A stretch of DNA of 64,000 bases, taken from the NCBI GenBank assembly GCA_948144175.1, contig CANXME010002192.1, positions 868,001-932,000 on the forward strand, written 5' to 3'. This document shows positions 30,493-39,626 of the stretch, in pieces. A program made the translations under genes and the position numbers. Source of the stretch: Closterium sp. NIES-65. Lineage: Eukaryota > Streptophyta > Zygnematophyceae > Desmidiales > Closteriaceae. Under the pieces are notes generated by a model. That model was not told the DNA's origin. It saw only the letters and a program-made list of their open reading frames with translations, and made no database searches. The number at the start of each line of letters is the position of its first letter. Within the stretch, counting starts at the first letter, position 1.

Positions 30493-33400
30493 GAGTGCTG
30501 GTGAGGGTGGTGGTGCTGCTGCTGCTAGTGGTGGTGGAACACGGGTGAAAAAGAGCAGCAACCGACCCTTTCCCTTCTTCCCAACCCGTCCTCCACACCC
30601 CCCCTCCCAACCACTTCCCAGGTGTTGCTAGCAGGCTCTGTCCACGACCCCAGAGGCACCCCAAGCCCCTACACGCGCCTGAGGCCCCTGCCCTCCTCCC
30701 CCTCCCCCCACTCCGATTCCCCTTGCCACCCCCCTTCTCCCCCAGGTGTTGCTAGCAGGCTCTGTCCACGACCCCAGAGGCACCCCAAGCCCCCACACGC
30801 GCCTGAGGCCCCTGCCCTCCTCCCCCTCCCCCCACTCCGATTCCCCTTGCCACCCCCCTTCTCCCCCAGGTGTTGCTAGCAGGCTCTGTCCACGACCCCA
30901 GAGGCACCCCAAGCCCCCACACGCGCTCCTCCCCCCGCGGCAGCTTCTCAGGCAGCGGCAGCCTTAGCGGTGGCGGGGGCAGTTTCGGTGCTGGGGGGGG
31001 TCTTGGGGGGAGCGGGCTTGGGGGGACCGGCAGCGGGAGCTTCGGTCGGGGGGACACAGTGTGGGGCGTGCGGTGGGGGGTGACGTTTGGAGAGGTGGAG
31101 GTGGAAGCTGAGCAGGTTGTGCACGGTGTACTGCGGTGCGTGGCCCCCATTCACAAGCAGGGGAGGGTTAGCCTGCGTGTTACCTGCACCCCTGCTGCTG
31201 CTGTGACTGTGACTGCTCCTGGGGGTGAGGGAGAGGGTGGTGGGTCTGCAGGTGTGGAGAGTGGGGGAGGCGGAGGGGGTGGAGATGCAATGAATCAAGA
31301 CATGGCAGTAGCAGGGGGGGGTGGGGGGACGGGGGTTGGAGCAGCAGGAGGAGGGGTAGGAGGGGAGGGAGGCAAGGCGGTGAAGAGAGTGCCGTGTAGC
31401 CCTCCTGTTCCCTTCGACTTCCTCCCTCCTTGGCAGTCATTTAAAAAGAGCCTCGCTCTAGACCGAAACAGGATCATTGGCAAGAGTGGTCTTGGTGCTG
31501 GTGCTGCTGCTGGTGGCGCTGCTGCTGGTTGTGGGGGTGGTGAAGGGGATGGTAGCAGGCCGAGTTTGTCCCGTTTGTTTCTCTCTGAACGCGCTCTGCT
31601 CTCCCGCCTCCTCTGCTTCATCTCCCGCATCAACCGCGCCAGCCTGGCGGACGTCAGCGCTGACTGGGCGTGGGTGGATGAGGCGCTGGCGTCCACGTCA
31701 GCAGCATGCCCGGATGAAGCGGAGTGGAGGGGTAGGCTGGATGGGAACAGGGGGGGGGATTTGGCAGGGAGGGAGGGAATGGGGGTGGATAGGGAGGAGG
31801 AAGAGGATGAGGAGGAGGATGATGAGGAGAGAGAGATGAGCATGTGGGGCTATGGGAGTGATGAGGAGGACGCAGATGAGTATGCTCTCAGGCTGCAATG
31901 TCAAGGAGGTGCCGATACAGAGAAAGGAGGAGGGGGAGGGGGAGGAGGAGGAGTGGAGGGAGGAGTGGCGGGGGTCCAGGGGAGTCCAGTGCGGTTGGAA
32001 GGCGTGCTGCTGCAGGCGCTGATGCGGAAGCATCTGGGCCGTTGGTTGGCGCTGAACAGCGATGCAGCGAGGGAGGCGGGCAGGAGGGGCATGGGGCTGG
32101 GGCTGGGGCATCTGGTGGCGGCACTGGGGTGGCCGTGGGCTGTGCCTCTGCTCATGGCTGTGGGGTGGGACCTGAACGCGCGAGACAAGAGGGGGTGTAC
32201 GGCGTTACACTGGGCTGCTGCTAAAGGGAGGTGAGTTGGTGTGATTGAGGGCATGTCGCTGCATATGGGCCGTCTCGTGGCGGTTCTGAGGTGGCTCCGG
32301 GGTCATGATTGATACTGCCTGATTCCCTCTCCTCCTTTCCTCATCCCATCCCTGCCCTACTCCCTCTTCCCACCCACACACCTCCCTGCAGGGAAGCAAG
32401 GGTGGTGGCGCTGGTGGCAGCGGGTGCCAACGCTTCTCCACCACTGAAACTGCCTCGTATACACTCCTAGTCTCGTCTGCTCATCCCATCCCTGCCCCAT
32501 CTGTTCCCACCCCACCCCCTCACCGCGCACCTCCCTGCAGGGAGGCAATGGTGGTGGCGCTGGTATGGCAGCGGGCACCAACTCCTCTCTTCTGGAGTGA
32601 GTAGGAGGGGCAGAGCAAACAGCAGCAGACACGGCATCAGCATGCGGGCACACGGGCATCGCGGCGTATCTAGCAGAGTCATCTCTCAACGCCTCCCTCT
32701 CCTCCCCACTCCCCCCGTCTCTCCCTTTCCTCACTGTTCCCCGTTTTTCTCTCTGTCATCTTGCTGCTCTCTTCCTGCAGAGAGGCAATGGTGGTGGCAC
32801 TGGTGGCTGCTGGCGCCAACTCCTCTCTGCTCGCGCGAGTGGGAGGGGCGGAGCGCACAGCAGCAGACACCGCATCAGCATGCGGGCACACGGGCATCGC
32901 GGCGTATCTAGCAGAGTCATCTCTCAACGCCTCCCTCTCCTCCATGACCATTCAGGACCAGCACCAGCTGGCCACCGACCCCTCTCTTCTCCAATCCGCC
33001 GCTGCTGCCGGTCACGCAGCCGTGGCCGCAGCAGCAGGTGCCAGCAGTGGCGGCAGTGCTGGTGCTGCTGCTGCTGCTGGTGCTGCTGCTGCCGGTGGTC
33101 TCCCGGGGACGGCTCGTCCCGCTGCTGTTGCCGCATCTCCCGACATGCAGGAAACGCTGGATGCGATCCGAAGAACGGCGCAGGCCGCAGCGTTGATCCA
33201 GGAGCGGTTCAGGAAGCACTCGGAGCGAAGGCGCCAGCAGCAGGAGGAGGAGGAGGAGCTTAGAGAGCAGGAGAGAGCAGTGGCGGCTGCAGCGGAGGCA
33301 GCGGCAGGGCTTGGGATTGGAGGGGATGATGAGTTGGATGAGGAGGAGGCGAGGATGCTGGTGGCGGCGAGGAAGATTCAGAACGCGTTCCGAGGGCACA

Positions 33401-34366
33401 AGACCTTCAAGCAGTCGGAGGCGGCGCGGAGCATTCAGAGGCGGTTCCGCACGTGGAAGCACCGCAGGGAGTTTCTGCGCATGCGGCAGCGCGTGATCAA
33501 GATTCAGGTGAGGGTGGTGACTAGCAGGGTGACCCCAAACCCCCAGGCGCACGTGAAGGGGCACATTCAGCGGGTGAATTACAAGAAGATGAATTGGGGC
33601 CTGGGGATCATTGCCAAGGCAGTGCAATCAACCCTCCCCCTCCCACCCCCCCACCCTCCCCCATCCCTCTCGATTTCCTTTCCCCAGGCGCACGTGAAGG
33701 GGCACATTCAGTGGGTGAAATACAAGAAGATGAATTGGGGCCTGGGGATCATCGCCAAGGCAAGGTGTATATCCATCCTCCCACCCTCCCCCCCTCCCTC
33801 TTCCCTCCCCCCAGGCGCATGTGAAGGGGCACATCCAGCGAGTAAAGTACAAGAAGATGAAGTGGGGCCTGGGGATTATTGCCAAGGCGGTCCTGCGCTG
33901 GCGGTTCCGCCGCAGTGGCGTGCGGGGGCTCCAAGCCCAGCAGGGAGACTGCCACTCCGATGCGGATGGTGCGCTGTACGGGAGTGAGGGCGTGGAGGCG
34001 GGGGGTGGGGATGGGGAGGAGAGAGAGGTGAGTCTGGCGGTGAGCCGGATGCAGGCTATGGCTCATTCGGTGGAGGGACGGGCGCAGTATTCTAGGATGA
34101 AGCAGGCTCAGATTGACATGCAGCAGGAGATTCAGATGCAGCAGATGCAGATGCAACAGATGCAGCAACAGCAGATTCAGCAGCAGCAGCAACAGCAGAT
34201 GTTGATGCAGCAGCAGGCACAGGAGCAGCAACAGTATTCTGGCATGTCTGGTTTTCCAAGCCAACAACAGCAGCAGCAGCAGCAGCAGCAAGTTCCTGAT
34301 CTCTTGCAGCAAGCTCACCTGTTAACGCAGCAGCAGCAGGGGTCAGAGCAGCAATGGAACCAGTGA
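24111..34366 (+). CDS. CAMTA: Calmodulin-binding transcription activator (CAMTA), 11 coding exons, about 1807 aa
   Basis: Inferred exons: 24111-24267, 24662-24777, 25315-25403, 25847-25892, 26217-27083, 27461-27608, 27866-28029, 29029-30225, 30870-32230, 32781-33507, 33815-34366 (TGA). All junctions are GT/AG and phases agree. Exons 1-4 encode the CG-1 DNA-binding domain (WLKPVEVCNILQNF, SGSLFLFDRKVVRYFR, DGHVWRKKKDGKTVREAHE, RRCYWLLDG, NIVLVHYRE). Exons 5-8 are long Gly- and Gln-rich linkers. The end of exon 8 and the start of exon 9 encode an IPT/TIG fold (MVTFSIADYAPT, then FGEVEVEAEQVVHGVLRC) split by a Gly/Ser-rich insertion. Ankyrin repeats follow (GCTALHWAAAKGR), then IQ motifs (ARKIQNAFRGHK, SIQRRFRTWKHRR, AHVKGHIQRVKYKKMKWG) and a Gln-rich tail. 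Plant CAMTAs are nuclear, Ca2+/calmodulin-regulated stress transcription factors of about 1000 aa; this one is longer through low-complexity linkers. The start at 24111 is the first ATG in frame with CG-1; an out-of-frame ATG lies at 24104. Confidence 0.92.
25193..25250 (+). repeat. Partial copy of CAMTA exon 3 (acceptor side)
   Basis: TGCAGGCGGGCAGCGTGGATA and the following CACTGCTGCTACGCACTGGC mirror the acceptor and first 40 bases of exon 3 at 25311-25360, then diverge. The real exon is the second copy, because only it continues through the conserved RRCYWLLD and a donor site. Confidence 0.8.
25955..26001 (+). repeat. Partial copy of CAMTA exon 4 (donor side)
   Basis: CTTGGTGCATTACCGCGAAG and GGCTCAGGTATC repeat the end of exon 4 and its donor (25868-25897). 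It lies downstream of the real exon, inside intron 4. Confidence 0.8.
27132..27258 (+). repeat. Copy of the CAMTA exon 5 donor edge
   Basis: GATGACGGATTTCATGGGG, GGCAGCCTGGGTGTCACGGG and CCCCTCTTGCAGCAGGTG repeat 27007-27086 with a small insertion. It is followed by a usable-looking GTGGGT but is out of frame with the next exon. Confidence 0.85.
27722..27768 (+). repeat. Copy of CAMTA exon 6 internal/donor part
   Basis: CATGCAGTCGCTCCTACAAG followed by ACACAATGGTGTTGGACGAA repeats 27544-27590 in the downstream intron. Confidence 0.75.
28118..28335 (+). repeat. Two copies of the CAMTA exon 7 donor edge
   Basis: The end of exon 7 (CTGAACTCGCTCATGTATGC to ACACAGACCTGGTGCG, 27975-28033) recurs at 28125-28183 and 28274-28336. 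Spacing is about 150 bp and the copies carry the donor and adjoining intron (GCGGATGAGC, GTGTGTGTGTGCAG, GGCGAACCGGTC). Confidence 0.85.
28580..28812 (+). repeat. 14 bp pyrimidine minisatellite in CAMTA intron 7
   Basis: The unit CTCTCCTCACCCCT repeats about 17 times, imperfect at both ends. Open frames through it are repeat artefacts. Confidence 0.85.
30230..30322 (+). repeat. 10 bp TGCTGGTGTG array in CAMTA intron 8
   Basis: About nine units start just inside the donor of exon 8. Confidence 0.85.
30363..30440 (+). repeat. Copy of the CAMTA exon 8 donor edge
   Basis: GATGGTGACGTTTACCATTG to GGGGCGTTAAGGTGAGAG repeats 30162-30231, with silent-looking third-base changes relative to the exon. 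It lies about 200 bp downstream. A CTG trinucleotide run follows at 30455-30490. Confidence 0.85.
30610..30869 (+). repeat. Two upstream copies of the CAMTA exon 9 acceptor edge, period 124 bp
   Basis: CAGGTGTTGCTAGCAGGCTC starts at 30620, 30744 and 30868; the third is the real exon. Copies one and two are near identical, including the intron part (CCTCCCCCTCCCCCCACTCC and on). Period is exactly 124 bp twice. Copies 1 and 2 lack continuation into the Gly-rich exon body. Confidence 0.9.
32380..32720 (+). repeat. Two upstream copies of the CAMTA exon 10 acceptor edge
   Basis: CTCCCTGCAGGGAAGCAAGG (32382) and CTCCCTGCAGGGAGGCAATG (32531) precede the real acceptor at 32780. The second copy runs about 170 bp and preserves TCATCTCTCAACGCCTCCCT of the exon but has lost the frame. 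Confidence 0.85.
33543..33770 (+). repeat. Two upstream copies of CAMTA exon 11 start encoding IQ-motif units
   Basis: GCGCACGTGAAGGGGCACAT begins at 33547 and 33688; the real exon starts at 33815 with GCGCATGTGAAG. The first two encode AHVKGHIQRVNYKKMNWGLG and AHVKGHIQWVKYKKMNWGLG without stops and are in frame with exon 10 if the short intervening sequence is retained. Confidence 0.85.
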
Positions 34367-34466
34367 AACCATGTACCGTATGTCGTTGCGACACAGTTTT
34401 GACAGCTCTTGAAAGATTAAATGCATTGGCTTCTTGGCAATTATGGTATGTCATCGCATACACAGC

Positions 34467-34957
34467 AGGGCCTATTTTATCAGGGTAAATCACCCTGATG
34501 CCCTGATGAACAGGGTGGTTTTTAGATAGTGACACTGATGCGGTAGGGTAATTTTTAGGACCTTCATTTACCCTGATGTGCCATGGTTTACGATTGTGCT
34601 ACACTGTCGCCTCAGGGTTGCCTATCCTCTTATCGAGTTTTACCCTGAAGCGACTTCCAGCCAACCCCCGACCCCCCCCCCCCCAACCTTCCCCTAACCC
34701 CCCTACCCAGTAACCTGGGAATCCCCTTTGCCAACTGTCGTAACTGTAAATTTCGGCACGACATTACGTGTGCTGGTACGAAGTGGGCCACCATTGGCCT
34801 TGAAAAATTGTTACACTGATGACCCAGGGTAGAATTTTCTGGATCTGCAAAAACCCTGACAGATCAGGATTTTCACTGAGGGATACTCTGATAATCAGGA
34901 TTCTGATGATGTGCAACACTGATCGTAAGGGTTGGCTCAAACCAAAAATTAGCCCTG
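34467..34957 (-). mobile_element. Complete hAT-type MITE, 491 bp
   Basis: The ends CAGGGCCTATTTTATC and CAAAAATTAGCCCTG form imperfect terminal inverted repeats, flanked by a perfect 8 bp target duplication ATACACAG (34459-34466 and 34958-34965). It is homologous along its length, inverted, to the interrupted copy at 5714-8039. There is no coding capacity; transposition would need a hAT transposase from elsewhere. Confidence 0.85.
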
Positions 34958-35394
34958 ATACACAGTATAAGGTTCAAGGAGTGTAGGATTAAAGCTTGTT
35001 TTGTTGTAGCGGGCAGCTTGATTCAACAGTGGAAAGGGTGTGCTAGATTAGTGCAAGCAGCAAAATGCAGGGTGTAGAATCATTGCACTGCTGCACTGTA
35101 AGTGGTGGATTTACTCTGAGAACAATTCATGTGTTGCAAAACCCATACATATGGTACGTATTTGCATCACATCACACGGATGCAATGTTGCAATGATGGA
35201 GGTTGTTTGACAGTGGAATAAACTCCTGTTTTCATCACAACACATTATTTGAGAGGGTCTCACACAACTAAAAACCATTATTTTCCATCGGGTGTCAACT
35301 AACAACCACGATTATCCAGCTGATTACACACAGCAGCTTGATGATGGCATGTCTGGATTGCAGAATTCCTTCCTAAAATGAGTGATAATATGTT

Positions 35395-36070
35395 GTGTTT
35401 TTTGGCTTCAGTTGTGTCTACACTACACTGGGATTTCAAATGACATGTGGTGTAGTAGACACAACCTTCTGTTGCATTTGGGAAAATATGCCACACGTAA
35501 TCAACAAGGGTCTCGATAATATGTTTGGGAAAAACAAAACGGGTAAGGTCACTGCAAAGGGTGTTTTCACGTGTGTGATAACACGTTTCAAGGAAACAGT
35601 CACAATCAACTGGGAAAAAATAACGCGAATTGTCACAGATGAAATTCCCGCCCAAAATAGATAATACCCAAAATGAACCTGGATGCATTTTCGGATGAAT
35701 CAACCCTAAACACAATTCGCCAGGTGTTTAGGGTTGATCCGTTCCCAAACCGCATCCGATTCCGATCGGGTTTTAGTTTTTTTTCGAAGTTAGCTGATTT
35801 GTTCGGCGCGAGCGGGAATTTTGTAAAGTTTCAAGAGTTTTTGGCGGGAGTAACATGTGTGACCATTCGTGTGATTTTTCACCTGTTGTGAGTTACTGAA
35901 TCCGTGACCCCACTTACCAAACCCGTCAGCAAACCCGATAGACTGACCGTACGCGTTTTGTTTTCCGGTCACGTTATCGAGTCCCATGTTTGTTACTTGT
36001 AACATATTTTCCCGTTGCATATCTGTTTCACCAACCTCCTCCATTAAGCATTTATGCGAGATAGTCTGTA
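35395..36070. repeat. Imperfect inverted repeat pair in intergenic DNA
   Basis: The plus strand at about 35483-35545 (GGGAAAATATGCC, then GGGTCTCGATAATATG, GGAAAAACAAAACG) matches the minus strand of about 35950-36015 (GGGAAAATATGTT, GGGACTCGATAACGTG, GGAAAACAAAACG). The conceptual products also agree (ENMPHVINKGLDN against ENMLQVTNMGLDN). A further imperfect hairpin built on GTGTCTACACTACAC lies at 35414-35463. No target duplication or transposase was found. Confidence 0.5.
35699..35738. repeat. 15 bp perfect palindrome with telomere-type CCCTAAA/TTTAGGG
   Basis: ATCAACCCTAAACAC (35699-35713) and GTGTTTAGGGTTGAT (35724-35738) are perfect inverted repeats around a 10 base loop. Confidence 0.7.
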
Positions 36071-36420
36071 CATACACTGTACCTTAACGACCCGTACTCT
36101 GCACCTCCATAGCACGTGGTCGCGATTCGCTCGCAGTTTTTGATTGGCGTTTACCAACTCGCGCTGGATGCCCTAACGGCCCGCGATACGTGCACTTCGT
36201 GCTGACAAGGATATTGCGCTAAAAGTTTTATGACACACATTTCCTCCTTTCCCCGTCCATTTATTTCAAGCAAGTTGAAACCACTTTGAGCCATACGCTA
36301 TCTCCAGATTCTTCCATTCATCCCACACCACCCCGAAGCCAATCCCCCAGTTCCCAACACTCAACTTCCACTCGTTGGCGCCGGACTGAGATCCAGCGCG
36401 AGCTAGAATTCCAGCACATC

Positions 36421-36843
36421 AGCGTGCTGAGTCACCAGGCATGGCTTCTTGCATTCAACGGTGGCGTTTCTGTGGCGTTGGAATCAGGCGTGCGGAACAG
36501 TTCCTTCATTGTTTTGTTTCCTCTGACTTGGCTTCTATTTTGATCAGATCCGGCTCGTCTGAAGCGCCAAGTAAGAAAATGTTTGTTGGAAGATCTCTGA
36601 ACAGTTGTCGCTTCCTTCATTTCCAATCCAGCGCTTCATCGGAGAGGTTGGTCGACTTGCAGAGCCCGCCCTTCAAGCAGCAAAAATGAAGTCGCAAGTG
36701 ACCTCGATTCTGTGATCCAATTTCTGTCGGAAATTCAGCCACAGATTGAAGGGCGGGGAGCAGTGAAGACACACGCGTTAGCCGACCCCACCAAGAGCAA
36801 GACCGCATCCAGCAAGGCAAAGAAACGAAGCATGCGTGTCTAG
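36421..36843 (+). other. Possible small or broken host gene, not recognised
   Basis: A stretch with coding-like composition ends at TAG 36841-36843. One frame reads EPALQAAK up to an A-run at about 36683 and the frame one base off reads on as NEVASDLDSVIQFLSEIQPQ to a basic tail (TKSKTASSKAKKRSMRV). A possible donor (CCAAGTAAGA near 36568) and acceptors (AATCCAG, 36626-36632; CTTGCAG near 36661) exist. It could be exons of a small gene or a pseudogene with one lost A. I do not assign a function. Confidence 0.2.
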
Positions 36844-37629
36844 AACATCGGCACTGCCATTATGCCATACGCCGACAACGCATCACGCTGGCATGCTTGG
36901 GCAGTGGTAATTTTCTGTGTTTGTTTACAAGGTACGGTGCTCCCCCTCAAGAGGCGCACGAGCAGACTCCATGTCGATGTCGGGCAGCAATTTCAGTATT
37001 GGCTGCGACCATTCCCCCAGTCGGAACAGAATGTCTCAAACTGAGGGAGTACAGCACCAAAACGCTCGAAAAAATGAAGTGGAATTAATCCGTGTGCGAT
37101 GCGAGGCTGGAGGATATTGGCCAATGACCATTCCACCATGCGAAAGGACAACTTCCAGCAGGCGAACGGACGCCCTCCACAACCTCGCATCCCAGCCCAT
37201 CCCTCCCTACCGCCTCCAACCACACATCCTCCATTTCCCTTTCTGTCTCAGTGCCCTTTTCGCTTGCTGACATGACGAAAGACGTGGGCTACTGCTGCGC
37301 TGTACTGTGCACGCACCCCCCTGGTCCGTGGCCTGCCTCTCCCTCACACAGCCCAGCAGTGCATTGCACTGCATTGCCATTCAACAGCTCGCACACTCAC
37401 TCACTCACTCAAACACGAGGAAAAAATTAGTGCAACCATCCATGCAACCATTTATCCAACCCCGCTCTGTCCCTCCCCCCATCCCAAACGTCCTGGATAA
37501 AAGCCACCACGCTCACCCGCTCCACCATCATCAATCATCGAGTTTGCGCCTTCGCTCACTAGCCGAAACCCGCCAGAGTTTCCATTCCGAGCATTCTTAA
37601 TCCAAATCAGGCCCACCCATACTTCGCCA
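36844..37629. other. Probable promoter/5' region of the 37630 gene, no other gene seen
   Basis: Only short scattered frames are present. No clear TATA box or known motif was identified. Confidence 0.4.
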
Positions 37630-39012
37630 ATGTCCATGGCTCTCCAGTTCAACTCACCCACTCCAGACCACACGCACTTCCGCGCGTTCCTCCCTTTCGC
37701 TCCTGCCATGGAGCCTCTCCCCACTGTAGGCTTTCCGCTTTTCGCCGACTCGTTACACGCAAACAAACGCCTTCGATCCCTCTCATCGTCCCCCATCTCC
37801 GTCCCTCCAGCGGCTCTCCTCGATACTACGCTCAGCCTATCCTCTACTCCGATCGTCTCTCCCCCACCGTGCCCGCCGTGTAACGGCGCGATTTTGGAAC
37901 GTTCGCCGTGTGACGACAACACCAATGCCGCGCTCCCCTTTCTCGCAATGCTCCGCCGCTTCAAGCCCCAAACGCAATCCCCGGCCGCCGCAATTCCCCA
38001 GATTCCTCGCGTCCTCAGCGCCAGTCCACTTCGGCGGACCAATGCGCCACTCCCCGCGGTTCCTGCAGCTCCCGCCGCTGCTCCCGCCGCTCACCCTGCA
38101 CGCTGTCCGCTCCCGCCTGTGGAGGCCCTCCGCCGCGCCGTGAAGCGCTCGCACGCCGCAGCCCGACTCGACGAGGAGGTTACCAGCCAGCTTCGGTCCA
38201 CCTATCCCTCGGATTGCCCCTTGCAAGTCCCGTCAAACGCGCTCGAGGTCGGTGCCGCGGCGTCGGGACTCCCAGCGGTACTTCCGTGCGACGCTGGCGT
38301 GGCGGAGCGGCTCGTGAAGTACGACAGGCTGACGTCGTCACTGCGTGGCTCTCTGCCGCCCGCGAATCTCGCGCAGTGGGACGCGGCGGTGGGCAAGCTG
38401 AGGGATCGCGTCGCGATGAAGGAGGAGTTTGGAAACGACGTGAACGGGTTCCTTCTGTTTCTCCACGCGCAGCTCGGCGCGCAGCAGCCGTCAGCGCGCA
38501 AGGCGCTTCAGCTGTTCGCTGCGTTCAAGCAGGCGCAGAGGCAGAGGCAGAACATGGGAGCTACGGTGGCATCTGAAGCGCCGCTGCCGCCGGCGGCTGC
38601 GGCGGTTTCGCGCCGTGTTTCGGCACAGGCTCCCGAAACTGACGACGATACCGCTTCCGTGTGTAGCAACGATCCCGAATCTGAAGGCTCACAGGCTGAG
38701 TCATCCTTTATTCGCCGTGACTCATCCACATCGACTTCCGTTCCTTCCGCAAGCGGGTGTCGGAGTGACGTGTGTTCGCAGCAGCTGAATGTGGAACAGC
38801 CGAGGCTGGGTCAGCCAAGGGTCGACCTTGGGATTGACGTGACGTGTCCTGCTGCTGTGAAGAAGATGCTTTTTGAACTCCAGTCCGCAGTGGTTCAGTT
38901 GGAGAGGAATGCCGCGATGGACGCGCGGATCAAGGCAGAGAGCCTTGCCGTGTTGCGGACCGCGCAGGGCCACTTATTATCGCGCCTCGCTACTGTTGTC
39001 CGCTCGGTGTAG
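37630..39012 (+). CDS. Intronless gene for a 460 aa protein of unknown function
   Basis: ATG at 37630 to TAG at 39010-39012. Frame, codon usage and length support a real gene, but I do not recognise the family. The N-terminal 190 residues are rich in Pro, Ala and Ser and look disordered. Residues about 195-305 look folded and mostly helical (a stretch around LVKYDRLTSSLRGSLPP and VAMKEEFGNDVNGFLLFL). A Ser/Asp-rich segment (about 330-370) follows, and the C terminus (about 400-460) is probably a coiled coil with VKKMLFELQSAVVQLERNAA. No signal peptide or membrane segment is evident. No splice sites are needed, unlike the neighbouring host genes. It could be a lineage-specific regulatory or scaffold protein, but this is a guess. 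Confidence 0.65.
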   Translation: MSMALQFNSPTPDHTHFRAFLPFAPAMEPLPTVGFPLFADSLHANKRLRSLSSSPISVPPAALLDTTLSLSSTPIVSPPPCPPCNGAILERSPCDDNTNAALPFLAMLRRFKPQTQSPAAAIPQIPRVLSASPLRRTNAPLPAVPAAPAAAPAAHPARCPLPPVEALRRAVKRSHAAARLDEEVTSQLRSTYPSDCPLQVPSNALEVGAAASGLPAVLPCDAGVAERLVKYDRLTSSLRGSLPPANLAQWDAAVGKLRDRVAMKEEFGNDVNGFLLFLHAQLGAQQPSARKALQLFAAFKQAQRQRQNMGATVASEAPLPPAAAAVSRRVSAQAPETDDDTASVCSNDPESEGSQAESSFIRRDSSTSTSVPSASGCRSDVCSQQLNVEQPRLGQPRVDLGIDVTCPAAVKKMLFELQSAVVQLERNAAMDARIKAESLAVLRTAQGHLLSRLATVVRSV

Positions 39013-39268
39013 ATGGGTGCTGATCTGTCTCTACCTGAGCGTGGCGCGTGCCTCATGCACGCTTGGAGGGGTGCGGTGCAGATTATCCTCGTTACAACAA
39101 CTTCGTGGAAAACAGGCCTTTCCAATTTATCCTAGTTGTCTTATCTATGACATCTGATGTCCCACAGGCGGATGCTCTTTTTGCTTGCCTAAAGGCAGCT
39201 TTTCTATGATTTGTGATAGAACTTGTAATATGATGTGCATAGGACTCAATTTCTCAATTCAGAGTTAT

Positions 39269-39599
39269 TGTAACGAGTGCAATTGAGTGAACGAACGAGA
39301 ATTGCACTATCTAAGCAAGAGTACAATGAGCGAAGGCATGAGCGAAAAATATATAGCGAAACTACAGTGGTAACGGTAATGGTCGCGCGACGAGCCTGGG
39401 ACTGAGATTGGGAAAGTGTCGAGGCGTAGGCCCGGAGCGCGGGTTACCAGCCGAGCCGTGAGGTCGGGATGCGATGTGCGAAAATGGCGGGATGATGAAT
39501 TATGCGATGGTCGCGAGTGGTAACGGTGCTGACTGAGGTGCTACAGTGATGTACGCGTTGAGCAGAGATGCGAAGTATGGAAAAGGGAATTTCCTTACA
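39269..39599 (-). repeat. 3' LTR of Gypsy-2
   Basis: On the plus strand it begins TGTAACGAGTGCAATTG (the other LTR has TGTTACG) and ends GGGAATTTCCTTACA. Confidence 0.92.
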
Positions 39600-39626
39600 C
39601 TACCCCCCTCTCCTAAAAGGTCCTCC

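Noticed and set aside
37452-38042. Minus-strand frame of 196 aa opposite the 37630 gene
   Set aside because: No recognisable domain; the plus-strand frame is longer and better supported.
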